This document shows positions 47,638-56,014 of a stretch of 64,000 bases of DNA, in pieces. The notes beneath the pieces were generated by a model. It saw only the letters and a list, made by a program, of their open reading frames with translations. It was not told the origin of the DNA and ran no database searches. A program made the position numbers and the translations under genes. The first letter of the stretch is position 1, and each line of letters opens with the position of its first letter. Source of the DNA: Xanthomonas campestris pv. badrii (GTDB taxonomy: Bacteria > Pseudomonadota > Gammaproteobacteria > Xanthomonadales > Xanthomonadaceae); contig NZ_CP051651.1 in the NCBI RefSeq assembly GCF_012848175.1, positions 4,719,501-4,783,500 on the forward strand, read 5' to 3'.

Positions 47638-48744
47638 TCAGCGCGTCGTGTCCACTGCGCTGCGTAGCAATTGATCGTCGCCATGTCGCTCCAGCGCCAG
47701 CTCGATCAACCGGGTGATCAGGCTCCGGTAGTCCAGCCCGCTTGCCTCCCACAGCTTCGGATACATGCTGATGCGGGTGAAGCCGGGCAAGGTGTTGACC
47801 TCGTTGATCACGATGCGCCCGTCTGCACACAGGAACACGTCCACCCGCGCCATGCCGGCGCAGTTCAGTGCCTGATACGCCTGCACAGCGATCTGCTGGA
47901 TGCGGTGCTGGGTGGGCGCATCGATGTCGGCCGGAATCACCAGATCGGCGCCGTGCGCGCTGATGTATTTGGTCTGGTACGAATAGAACGCATCGTGCAC
48001 CACCACCTCGCCGCACACGCTTGCCTGCGCGACGGCATTGCCGAGCACGGCGCATTCGATCTCGCGGCCGACCACGGCCGCTTCCACCAGCACCTTGTGG
48101 TCGTAGGACAGTGCCAGCGCCACTGCCGCGGCAAACGCGTCTGCGCTGCGCACCTGGCTGACCCCGACCGACGAGCCCTGGTTGGCCGGTTTGACGAACA
48201 GCGGCAATCCCAACTGTGCGATCAGCGCCTGCGCATCGGCATGCTTGGCGGAGTGGCGGGTGAGGCAGACACCTGGCGCCACCGCCAGCCCGGCCTCGCG
48301 CAGCACGCGCTTGGCCATGTCCTTGTCCATCGCCACCGCCGAACCGAGCACGCCGGAGCCGACGAAGGGCAGGTTGGCCATGCGCAGCAATCCCTGCAGC
48401 GAGCCGTCTTCGCCCAGGGTGCCGTGCACGATCGGAAACACCACATCGATCTGTGCCAGTGCCTGTTCGGGATCCACCGGACGCAGCTGCGCAGTGTCGG
48501 CGCCCGGCAGCACGGCCACCGCGCGTCCACTGCGGTGCAGCGCGATCTTGCCCGGGTCGTCTGCATCGAGCAGAAAGCCGTCCGGCGCGCTCAGATGCCA
48601 CTGGCCCTGCTTGTCGATGCCGATCAGCACCGGGTCGAAGCGCTGCGGGTCCAGCGCCTGCAGGATGTTGCGCGCCGATTGCAGCGAGACCTCGTGCTCG
48701 GCCGATTTGCCGCCGAAGATGAGACCGATCCGGATCTTGCGCAT
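47638..48744 (-). CDS. ddl: D-alanine--D-alanine ligase
   Basis: 368 residues, DdlA type. N-terminal [23 protein letters not shown]-grasp motifs ([17 protein letters not shown]), and the C-terminal [20 protein letters not shown] that binds Mg and substrate. It makes the D-Ala-D-Ala dipeptide for peptidoglycan in the cytoplasm. ATG 48744 fits the family; the open frame continuing upstream is an artefact of high GC. Confidence 0.96.
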   Translation of the reverse strand: MRKIRIGLIFGGKSAEHEVSLQSARNILQALDPQRFDPVLIGIDKQGQWHLSAPDGFLLDADDPGKIALHRSGRAVAVLPGADTAQLRPVDPEQALAQIDVVFPIVHGTLGEDGSLQGLLRMANLPFVGSGVLGSAVAMDKDMAKRVLREAGLAVAPGVCLTRHSAKHADAQALIAQLGLPLFVKPANQGSSVGVSQVRSADAFAAAVALALSYDHKVLVEAAVVGREIECAVLGNAVAQASVCGEVVVHDAFYSYQTKYISAHGADLVIPADIDAPTQHRIQQIAVQAYQALNCAGMARVDVFLCADGRIVINEVNTLPGFTRISMYPKLWEASGLDYRSLITRLIELALERHGDDQLLRSAVDTTR

Positions 48745-49072
48745 TGCCTGTTCCTGCCAACCGTTCGAGAAAGGCGCCAGCATGCCCGTGACCGGCCGGC
48801 CGAAGGAAGTCGGCAGATCGTGCAGCCAGCAATTCCACACGGACGCTGCACTCCTCGCCGCAGGGCGCGATGGCCGCCCGTACAGCGCAGCGAGCGCAGC
48901 CTCTCCACGCGCCACCGCACAGCGCCGGCCGGCTGGGGCCTCCAGGCAACGCCGCTGCATCGATCGCGCCACTCCCAAACAAGCGCCTGTCGTGGCCACC
49001 GCGGCAGCCTTCGGTGCGCAGCGCCCACCATCGTCAGCCAGCTGCGACATGCGGGGGCGGTAGAATGCGCCC
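48745..49072. other. Divergent intergenic region ddl / ubiJ
   Basis: About 330 bases separating divergently transcribed genes. Promoters for both must lie here, but no convincing -35/-10 pair, hairpin or small gene stands out to the eye. Confidence 0.4.
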
Positions 49073-49717
49073 ATGCCCGGATCACTCTTCGACTCACTCA
49101 AGCCGCTCGCCGGCCAGGCCCTGCAGGCCGCGCTCAACCGCGCGCTGGCGCTGGACCCGGACACCCGCGACGCCCTGCTGCCCCTGGAAGGCCAGCGCAT
49201 CGCGCTGACCCTGGACGCGCCGGCCCTGGCCCTGCAGATCCGCGTGCACGAACGCCGGCTGCTGGTGGGGCCGGTGGACCCGGCGCAGGAACCGGACCTG
49301 GCGGTGCGCAGCAGCCTGGCCGGCCTGCTCGGGCAACTGCCGCTGCTGGCCAATGCGCGCCGCAGCGGTGCGCCGGCGGGGCGGCTCAAGGTGTCCGGCG
49401 ACGCCGAACTGGCGCGCCAGCTGCAGCAGCTGGCCGGCCGCTTCGATCCGGATTGGCAGCTGCCGTTCGTGGCGGTGTTCGGGCAGATCCTGGGCGTGCA
49501 GATCGCCGGTGCGGTCCGCACGGCGCTGCAGCAGGCGCGCCGCAGCGCATCGGATCTGGCGCATAGCGCGGCCGAATTCGTCACCGAAGAATCGCGCGAT
49601 GTGGTGCCACGTGCCGAGCTGGAAGCCTTCCACGATGACGTGGACGAGCTGCGCGACGCTGTCGAACGCCTGGCTGCACGCGTCACCCGCCTGCGCGCCG
49701 CCGGAGGCGCGGCATGA
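49073..49717 (+). CDS. ubiJ: Ubiquinone biosynthesis accessory factor UbiJ
   Basis: 214 residues. N-terminal SCP2-like lipid-binding domain ([20 protein letters not shown]) and a C-terminal helical segment with heptads ([20 protein letters not shown]). UbiJ helps the soluble Ubi complex handle hydrophobic intermediates. It stands directly before ubiB with a four-base overlap, as expected. Confidence 0.9.
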   Translation: MPGSLFDSLKPLAGQALQAALNRALALDPDTRDALLPLEGQRIALTLDAPALALQIRVHERRLLVGPVDPAQEPDLAVRSSLAGLLGQLPLLANARRSGAPAGRLKVSGDAELARQLQQLAGRFDPDWQLPFVAVFGQILGVQIAGAVRTALQQARRSASDLAHSAAEFVTEESRDVVPRAELEAFHDDVDELRDAVERLAARVTRLRAAGGAA

Positions 49718-51387
49718 AGGCGATCCTGCGGGCCAGCCGCATCGGCCGGGTGATCCTGCGCTACCGGTTGGATGCCTTGCTCGAAGGCACCCCGGCCGAG
49801 CGCTGGCTGCGCCTGGCCAAACCGTTCGTGCCGCGTGCCAGCGCCGAAATCGCCGTGCAATCGCGCGGTGCGCGGCTGCGCTTGGCCTTGCAGGAGCTTG
49901 GCCCGATCTTCGTCAAGTTCGGGCAGATCCTGTCGACCCGGCGCGATCTGATTCCGGCCGACGTGGCCGAAGAACTCACCTTGCTGCAGGACCGGGTCAA
50001 GCCGTTCGATGGCGAGGCCGCGCGCCTGATCGTCGAAGCCGCACTCGGCCTGCCGGTCAGCGTGGCGTTCGCCAGCTTCGATACCGTGCCGCTGGCATCT
50101 GCCTCCATCGCGCAGGTGCATGCGGCCACGTTGCCGCCCGATGCCAACGGCGTGCGCCGCGAAGTGGTGGTCAAGGTGCTGCGCCCGGATATCGAGCGCC
50201 AGATCGATGCCGATATCGCGTTGCTGCACTCGCTGGCCACGCTGGTCGAACGCACTCACCCACGCGCCGAGAAGATCCGTCCGCGCGAAGTGGTGGCCGA
50301 GATCGAAGCCACCCTGGCCGCCGAACTGGACCTGCAGCGCGAAGGCGCCAACGCCAGCGTGCTGCGCCGGTTCTGGGAAGGCTCGGACGATCTGTACGTG
50401 CCGGACGTGATCTGGTCGCACACCGCCGAGCGTGCGCTCACGCTGGAGCGCGTGTACGGCATTCCCTCCGACGACATCGCCAAGCTCGATGCCGCCGGCA
50501 TCGATCGCAAGGCGCTCGCGGCCAAGGGCGTACGGGTGTTCTACACCCAGGTGTTCCGCGACAACTTCTTCCACGCCGATGCGCACGCCGGCAACATCTG
50601 GGTCGATTCGGACCCGCAGCGCCGCCTCAATCCGCGCTTCATCGCGCTGGATTTCGGCATCATGGGCCAGCTCTCGCAGGAAGATCAGTATTACCTGGCC
50701 GAGAACTTCATGGCGATCTTCCACAAGGATTACCGCCGCATGGCCGAGCTGCACGTGGAGGCGGGCTGGATGCCCTCGAACGTGCGTATCGACGAGCTGG
50801 AAGCGGCCGCGCGCTCGGTATGCGAGCCGTACTTTACCCGTCCGTTGTCGGAAATCTCGCTGGCGCAGGTGTTGATCAAGCTGTTCCGCGTGGCGCAGCG
50901 CTATGAACTGACCCTGCAGCCGCAGCTGATCCTGCTGCAGAAGACCCTGCTCAACATCGAAGGCGTAGGCCGTCAGCTGGACCCCAAGCTGGATATCTGG
51001 GCGGTGGCGCGCCCGGTGCTCGAACGCATCCTGCGCGAGCGCTACAGCCCGCGCCGTGCGTTGCGCGAGCTGGGCAAGCGGCTGCCGGAGATCATGACCC
51101 ATGCGCCGGACATGCCACGCCTGGTGCACAGCTGGTTGAAGCAGCAGGTGGAAGGCCGCCATCAGCTGGAGATCCGCTCCACCGAGCTGCGTGCGCTGGA
51201 ACTGAGCCTGCGCAAGCTGCAGACCCGCGTGGTCACCGCCATCACCGGCAGCGGGCTGCTGGTGGTCGCCGCGGTGCTGTATGGCCTGCATCCGGATGGC
51301 TGGTACCTGGGTACCGTGCCGGTATGGAGCTGGATCAGCGGGGGCGCCGGCACCGCTGCGCTGCTGGTGGCCTGGCTGCGTCGCTAG
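49714..51387 (+). CDS. ubiB: Ubiquinone biosynthesis kinase-like protein UbiB
   Basis: 557 residues. Family motif [14 protein letters not shown], the Ala-rich loop [13 protein letters not shown], catalytic [15 protein letters not shown] and DFGIMGQL of the atypical ADCK/ABC1 kinase fold, and two C-terminal membrane helices that anchor it in the inner membrane. UbiB is needed for ubiquinone synthesis through an ATPase activity. Overlaps ubiJ (ATGA). Confidence 0.97.
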   Translation: MKAILRASRIGRVILRYRLDALLEGTPAERWLRLAKPFVPRASAEIAVQSRGARLRLALQELGPIFVKFGQILSTRRDLIPADVAEELTLLQDRVKPFDGEAARLIVEAALGLPVSVAFASFDTVPLASASIAQVHAATLPPDANGVRREVVVKVLRPDIERQIDADIALLHSLATLVERTHPRAEKIRPREVVAEIEATLAAELDLQREGANASVLRRFWEGSDDLYVPDVIWSHTAERALTLERVYGIPSDDIAKLDAAGIDRKALAAKGVRVFYTQVFRDNFFHADAHAGNIWVDSDPQRRLNPRFIALDFGIMGQLSQEDQYYLAENFMAIFHKDYRRMAELHVEAGWMPSNVRIDELEAAARSVCEPYFTRPLSEISLAQVLIKLFRVAQRYELTLQPQLILLQKTLLNIEGVGRQLDPKLDIWAVARPVLERILRERYSPRRALRELGKRLPEIMTHAPDMPRLVHSWLKQQVEGRHQLEIRSTELRALELSLRKLQTRVVTAITGSGLLVVAAVLYGLHPDGWYLGTVPVWSWISGGAGTAALLVAWLRR

Positions 51388-51512
51388 GCGGTGGGTTGCC
51401 TACGCCGCGCACGCCCATGGGGTGTGCGGCGCCAGTGCGCTGCAGATAGCGGCATGGGCAGGGCAGTGCTGACGAAGTGGCACGCGCTGCCAGCGACGCG
51501 GATAATCCGCCG

Positions 51513-52247
51513 GTGAGCACATCCCCCAAGCATCTGCAGATTCTCTACCAGGACGAGGTCCTGGCCGTCGTCGACAAACCCGCGGGCCTGATGGTCCACG
51601 ACAGCAAGCTGGCGCGCGGGGAAGACGACTTCCTGGCCGACCGCCTGCGCGAACAGCTGGGCAGGCCGATCTTCCTGGTGCACCGGCTCGACCGTGCCAC
51701 CAGCGGCTGCCTGCTGCTGGCCTTCGACCGCGACAGCGCCAGTGCGCTGGGCAAGGCGCTGATGGCCGGCGAGGTGGACAAGCACTACCTGACGGTGTGC
51801 CGCGGCTGGCCGGCCGAGGAGCAGTTCGTCGTCGACCACGACCTGGACGGTGGCCCCGGCAAACCGGTGAAAAAGCCGGCAGTGACGCACTTCCAGCGCC
51901 TGGCCACCGGCGAGCTGGACATCCCGTCCACCGGCTTTGCCACCTCCCGTTATGCGTTGCTGCGCTGCCAGCCGCAGACCGGCCGCTTCCGTCAGATCCG
52001 CCGTCACATGAAGCACCTGTCGCATCACATGATCGGCGACACCAGCCATGGCGATGGCCGCCACAACCGCAGCTTCCGCATGCTCGGCATCCACCGCATG
52101 CTGCTGCATGCCGAACGCCTGGAATTTCCGCATCCGGCCGACGGCAGGCGCATCAGCGTCACCGCACCGCTGGATGTGGAATTCGCCAAGGCCTGCGCGT
52201 TGTTCGGCTGGGACATGGCGGGGTTGGGAGTCATGCAGCCTGCGTGA
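51513..52247 (+). CDS. truC: tRNA pseudouridine synthase, TruC-like (RluA family)
   Basis: 244 residues from GTG 51513 (an in-frame GTG at 51477 is an alternative). N-terminus LQILYQDEVLAVVDKPAGLM, catalytic Asp60 in HRLDRATSG, and RFRQIRRHMKHLSHHMIGDT with HGDGRHNRSFR agree with E. coli TruC, which makes pseudouridine 65 in tRNA. No S4 domain, as in TruC. Function inferred from this similarity. Confidence 0.9.
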   Translation: MSTSPKHLQILYQDEVLAVVDKPAGLMVHDSKLARGEDDFLADRLREQLGRPIFLVHRLDRATSGCLLLAFDRDSASALGKALMAGEVDKHYLTVCRGWPAEEQFVVDHDLDGGPGKPVKKPAVTHFQRLATGELDIPSTGFATSRYALLRCQPQTGRFRQIRRHMKHLSHHMIGDTSHGDGRHNRSFRMLGIHRMLLHAERLEFPHPADGRRISVTAPLDVEFAKACALFGWDMAGLGVMQPA

Positions 52248-52333
52248 TGTGGCATGCCCGGCTCGGAGATCGAGACGTCCACTCAGTTCGCTGGACATCC
52301 GCGCAAGCCTCCCTCACCCCAACCCCTCTCCCG

Positions 52334-52491
52334 CGGGCGGGCGAGGGGCTCAAGCGCGCAGGCGGGCGAGGGAGGCTCAGGCGCGTAGCCGGGCGAGGGG
52401 CTCAAGCGCGCAGCGGGCGAGGGAGGTTCAGGCGCGCAGCCGCGGGCGAGGGGCTCAAGCGCGCAGCCGGGCGAGGGGCTCAAGCGCGACG
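52334..52491. repeat. Degenerate GC-rich tandem repeat, about six units of 24-29 bp
   Basis: Units share CGGGCGAGGG followed by GCTCAAGCGCGCAG or GGTTCAGGCGCGCAG. Six copies lie head to tail directly after a CCTCACCCCAACCCCTCTCC element. Two unit types alternate in the first four copies. No gene is seen in 52248-52723; the remainder holds the REP-like palindrome at 52516. Confidence 0.75.
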
Positions 52492-52515
52492 TCCATGCTC
52501 GCCTCCCGCGTGTTG

Positions 52516-52564
52516 CTTCCTTCCCCCGCCTGCGGGGGAAGGTGCCCGAAGGGCGGATGGGGGG
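52516..52564. repeat. REP-like palindromic element, copy 1
   Basis: A GC-rich inverted repeat (CTTCCCCCGC and GCGGGGGAAG, 52519-52542) is followed by GTGCCCGAAGGGCGGATGGG. The same arrangement occurs at 55874. Such elements are frequent between Xanthomonas genes and may end transcription or protect message ends. Confidence 0.7.
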
Positions 52565-52723
52565 CGTGCTTGCTCGCGACGGGAGAAGGACACACCGTGC
52601 TCTTCCGTCACCAAAAAGGTAAAGCACCGCCGTCACCAACAACGCAGTCCACTCCCACACCCGACCCCGTCGCAGCGATCACGCGGTTCCCACTCCCCAA
52701 TCTCGATTCTCCAATCCCGCCCC

Positions 52724-53263
52724 TCAGGGCTTCTGCGCCGGGGCAGGCGTATTGACGATCTTCTCCAGATCCTTCTGCAGGTCGGCAAACAACGGCAGCA
52801 TCTTCTGCTGGATGGCGCCCATCAGGTTCTGGGTCAGGGCGGGGGTCTTGTCCAGCAGGCTCTGGCCGGCCGAGCTCTCGTAGAACTCGGCCATGGCCAG
52901 CACATCCTCGCGCGAGAACGAGCGCTTGTAGATGTCCACGTACATCGGGCGCAGCTCCGACCACGACAGCGCCTTGCGCACGGTCTGGCGGGTGCGCTCC
53001 TGGATGCGCTGCAGCTGCGCCTGCTGATCGGCGTCGAGCTTGCGCTGCGCGGTGAGCTGGGCGAACTGCTGCTGCTGCATCGCTTCGATCTGCGGCAGCA
53101 TGGTGTCCAGCATGGTCTGCGCGCGCGAGGCGGCCAGCAGGCGGTTGACGTCGGCATCGGTCGGTGCCTGCGCCAGCGCGGTGGGGGCGGCCATGGCCAG
53201 CAGGGCCAGCAGTACCAGGCGGCGGGCAAGCACGCCGGCGGCGGCAAGCGATTCGGGTGTCAT
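52724..53263 (-). CDS. DUF2059 periplasmic protein
   Basis: 179 residues. Signal peptide (residues 1 to about 32, ending PTALAQA). The mature part is helical, with MYVDIYKRSFSREDVLAMAE and FYESSAGQSLLDKTPAL, the conserved core of DUF2059. Function unknown. The ATG at 53263 is chosen because it supplies the signal peptide; the open frame upstream belongs to the opposite strand gene arfB. Confidence 0.88.
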   Translation of the reverse strand: MTPESLAAAGVLARRLVLLALLAMAAPTALAQAPTDADVNRLLAASRAQTMLDTMLPQIEAMQQQQFAQLTAQRKLDADQQAQLQRIQERTRQTVRKALSWSELRPMYVDIYKRSFSREDVLAMAEFYESSAGQSLLDKTPALTQNLMGAIQQKMLPLFADLQKDLEKIVNTPAPAQKP

Positions 53264-53353
53264 TGGAGCATCCTGCAATGGGGGAACCGGCCGCAGCATA
53301 CGGGAAGCCGGCGTTAGCGCGCATGCGTGCCGCTGCCGATACAATCGGCGCGT

Positions 53354-53785
53354 ATGGCCAGCGACCCGATCCAGATCACCCCCAGCCTGACGATTCCGCC
53401 CAGCGAACTCGTCGAACGCTTCGTGCGCGCCAGCGGCGCCGGCGGGCAGAACGTCAACAAGGTGTCCACTGCGGTGGAGCTGCGCTTCGACGTGGCCGGA
53501 TCGCCATCGCTGCCCGAGCCGTTGCGCGCGCGGTTGCTGTCGCGGCGCGACCGCCGCATGACCGCCGAGGGCGTGCTGGTGATCGACGCGCAGCGCTTCC
53601 GCACCCAGGACCGCAACCGCGACGATGCGCGCGCGCGGCTGGCCGAGATCATCAGTGCGTGCCTGTCGGTGCCCAAGCGCCGGGTCGCCACCAAACCGAG
53701 TCATGGTGCCAAGCTGCGGCGGCTGGATGCCAAGCGTGAGCGCAGCCATATCAAGCGTGGACGCTCTGCGTCCCACTGGGAGTAA
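53354..53785 (+). CDS. arfB: Alternative ribosome-rescue factor ArfB (peptidyl-tRNA hydrolase)
   Basis: 143 residues. The GGQ motif (G30-G31-Q32) in RASGAGGQNVNKVST releases the nascent chain, and the basic C-terminal tail (AKLRRLDAKRERSHIKRGR) enters the empty mRNA channel of stalled ribosomes. Length matches the family. It starts at ATG 53354. Confidence 0.95.
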   Translation: MASDPIQITPSLTIPPSELVERFVRASGAGGQNVNKVSTAVELRFDVAGSPSLPEPLRARLLSRRDRRMTAEGVLVIDAQRFRTQDRNRDDARARLAEIISACLSVPKRRVATKPSHGAKLRRLDAKRERSHIKRGRSASHWE

Positions 53786-53787
53786 GC

Positions 53788-54417
53788 GTGAGTCAACCCG
53801 ACCCGTCGTTGCCACCGGTAACGCAGGCCAACATCCTGCTGCAGCCATCCCCGCCCAGAATGCCGCGCGCGCACGGCCGCTTCGGCCGCTGGCTGGGGCG
53901 CACGGCGCTGCGTCTGACCGGTTGGCGCCTGCTCGGGCGGCTGCCCGACGAGCCCAAGCTGGTGATGATCGTGGCGCCGCATTCCTCCAACTGGGACGGC
54001 TTTTTGGGCTTTGCCGCCAAGTTCGCGCTGGGCTTCGAAGTGCGCGTGCTGGGCAAGGCGCAGCTGTTCTGGTGGCCGCTGGGCCCGCTGCTGCGCAAGC
54101 TCGGCGGCATCCCGCTGGATCGCAGCTCGCCGCAGGGCACCATCGGCCAGGCGGTGCGGCTGATCCGCAATTCCGAGCAGATGTGGTACGTGATCACTCC
54201 CGAAGGCACGCGCAAGCGGGTGGAGCAGTGGAAGGCCGGCTTCTGGAAGATCGCCTCCGATGCCAAGGTGCCGATCCTGCCGGTGTATTTCGACTATCCC
54301 AGCAAGACGGTGGGCATCGGCGAGCCGTTCTGGACCGGAACCGACATGGCTGCCGACATCGCCGCCATCCGCAACTGGTACCGGCCATGGCGCGGCAAGC
54401 ACCGCGATACGTTGTAG
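53788..54417 (+). CDS. Lysophospholipid acyltransferase family protein
   Basis: 209 residues, PlsC-like. The acyltransferase motif HxxxxD appears as HSSNWD, and the second block as PEGTRKRVEQWKAGFW. It probably transfers an acyl chain to a lysophospholipid or related acceptor at the membrane. GTG 53788 lies two bases after the arfB stop, indicating an operon. Confidence 0.88.
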   Translation: MSQPDPSLPPVTQANILLQPSPPRMPRAHGRFGRWLGRTALRLTGWRLLGRLPDEPKLVMIVAPHSSNWDGFLGFAAKFALGFEVRVLGKAQLFWWPLGPLLRKLGGIPLDRSSPQGTIGQAVRLIRNSEQMWYVITPEGTRKRVEQWKAGFWKIASDAKVPILPVYFDYPSKTVGIGEPFWTGTDMAADIAAIRNWYRPWRGKHRDTL

Positions 54418-54489
54418 AGGCATTTGGAAGGTGCGTATGCGCCTCCCAGCAGCTGACCGGCGTCACCCAACGCGCGAGAAAACGCACGC

Positions 54490-54768
54490 ATGCAACTCAC
54501 CAACTTCTTCGTCATGGACTTCAACGGCGACGTGATCGAGGCCGATGCCACCGGCCACCACGTGGCGTTCTGCTGCTTCAACTGCTTTCATCCCTTCATC
54601 GCCAATGCACTGGAAGGCCAGCGCGGAAGCGATGAGGAGCATCTTGCATTCTGTAAAGGTTGCAACACCGGCTACTTCCTGGACGTTCGCCCGGCCACGG
54701 AGAAGCTCTACGTCCATAATGCAGACAACATTGGCACTTCATTCGACCTGAGCGCGCTCGATCCATGA
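54490..54768 (+). CDS. Small zinc-ribbon-like protein
   Basis: 92 residues. CCFNC (with a nearby His) and CKGC form two Cys pairs about 30 residues apart, typical of a small zinc ribbon. No known family is recognised. It has no signal peptide. It sits between the acyltransferase and the isoaspartyl peptidase genes on the same strand. Confidence 0.75.
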   Translation: MQLTNFFVMDFNGDVIEADATGHHVAFCCFNCFHPFIANALEGQRGSDEEHLAFCKGCNTGYFLDVRPATEKLYVHNADNIGTSFDLSALDP

Positions 54769-54842
54769 GCTGAAGACGCGTTCGCGCCTGCCCTATCGTC
54801 CGGCAGCGCCGGTCCACTGAAGAGTTGCAGTGAGGAAACATC

Positions 54843-55853
54843 ATGATCGCTTCGTCCACCCGCGCGTTATTGCTGTCCTTGCTGCTGTGTACCGGCCCGG
54901 CGCTGTCGGCCACGCCGATGCTGGTGATCCACGGCGGTGCGGGCGTGGAGAAATCCAGCCTTTCGCCCGACGAACAAGCCCAGGCACGTGAAGCGATGCA
55001 ACGCGCGCTGCGTGCCGGGCATGCGGTGTTGAACCGCGGCGGCAGCGCGGTGGAGGCGGTGGCGGCCACCATCACCGTGCTGGAGGACGCGCCGCAGTTC
55101 AATGCGGGGCGTGGTGCGGTGTTCACCCACGACGGCAAGAACGCGCTGGACGCGGCCATCATGGATGGCGCCAGCGGCAAGGCCGGGGCGATTGCCGGCG
55201 TGCATACGGTCAAGAACCCGATCCAGCTGGCACGCCGCGTCATGGATCGCTCCAGGCACGTGATGCTGGTCGGCGACGGCGCCGAGCAATTCGCGCGCGA
55301 GCAGGGGGTCACCGTGGTGGACCCGAGCTACTTCCGCACCGACAAGCGCTGGCAGCAACTGCAGAAGGCGCTCAAGGCCGAAGCCGGCGACCGCCAGGCC
55401 CAGGCCGCGCTGGACCTGGAAACCGCCAGGCATTTCGGCACCGTGGGCGCGCTGGCGCTGGACCGCGACGGCCATCTGGCCGCTGGCACCTCCACCGGCG
55501 GCATGACCAACAAGCGCTACGGCCGCGTGGGCGATGCGCCCATCATCGGCGCCGGCACCTATGCCAATGCGCAGTGCGCCGTCTCCGGCACCGGCTGGGG
55601 CGAGTTCTACATCCGCGCGGTGGCAGCCTACGACATCTGCGCACGCATGAAATACGCCGGGCAGTCGTTGCAGCAGGCTGCCGAGACGGTGATCGACCAG
55701 GAGATTCCCACCGCCGGCGGCGATGGCGGCGCCATTGCGCTGGACGCGCAGGGCAACGTGGCGTTTCCGTTCAATACCGAAGGCATGTACCGCGGCTGGA
55801 TCGGTGCGGACGGCGCCCCGCATGTGGCCATCTTCAAGGACGAGACGCTGTAA
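54843..55853 (+). CDS. iaaA: Isoaspartyl peptidase / plant-type L-asparaginase, exported
   Basis: 336 residues, Ntn-hydrolase. Autocleavage before Thr200 in HFGTVGALALD would give the alpha and beta subunits; GRVGDAPIIGAGTYAN and FPFNTEGMYRGW match E. coli IaaA. Unlike IaaA it has a signal peptide (MIASSTRALLLSLLLCTGPA), so it should act in the periplasm. GAGGA lies ahead of the ATG. It removes isoaspartyl dipeptides and may hydrolyse asparagine. Confidence 0.93.
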   Translation: MIASSTRALLLSLLLCTGPALSATPMLVIHGGAGVEKSSLSPDEQAQAREAMQRALRAGHAVLNRGGSAVEAVAATITVLEDAPQFNAGRGAVFTHDGKNALDAAIMDGASGKAGAIAGVHTVKNPIQLARRVMDRSRHVMLVGDGAEQFAREQGVTVVDPSYFRTDKRWQQLQKALKAEAGDRQAQAALDLETARHFGTVGALALDRDGHLAAGTSTGGMTNKRYGRVGDAPIIGAGTYANAQCAVSGTGWGEFYIRAVAAYDICARMKYAGQSLQQAAETVIDQEIPTAGGDGGAIALDAQGNVAFPFNTEGMYRGWIGADGAPHVAIFKDETL

Positions 55854-55873
55854 GGACGCCTGCGTGGGCATTG

Positions 55874-55917
55874 CCTTCTCCCGTACGCGGGAGAAGGTGC
55901 CCGAAGGGCGGATGAGG
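55874..55917. repeat. REP-like palindromic element, copy 2
   Basis: CCTTCTCCCGTACGCGGGAGAAGG spans 55874-55897 as a perfect palindrome and is followed by GTGCCCGAAGGGCGGATG, as in the copy at 52516. It lies 20 bases after the isoaspartyl peptidase gene and could serve as its terminator. Confidence 0.75.
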
Positions 55918-56014
55918 GCGCCGTTCAGCGGCCCCAGCCAACGGCACATGCCACCGCCGCGCAAACCCGCTAGCGTTGCCGGCTGCCGTACCAACCACTC
56001 AGGAATCACACGCC

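Noticed and set aside
48745..51291. Minus-strand open frame continuing upstream of ddl across ubiJ and ubiB
   Set aside because: Opposite strand carries well-recognised ubiJ and ubiB; ddl begins at 48744.
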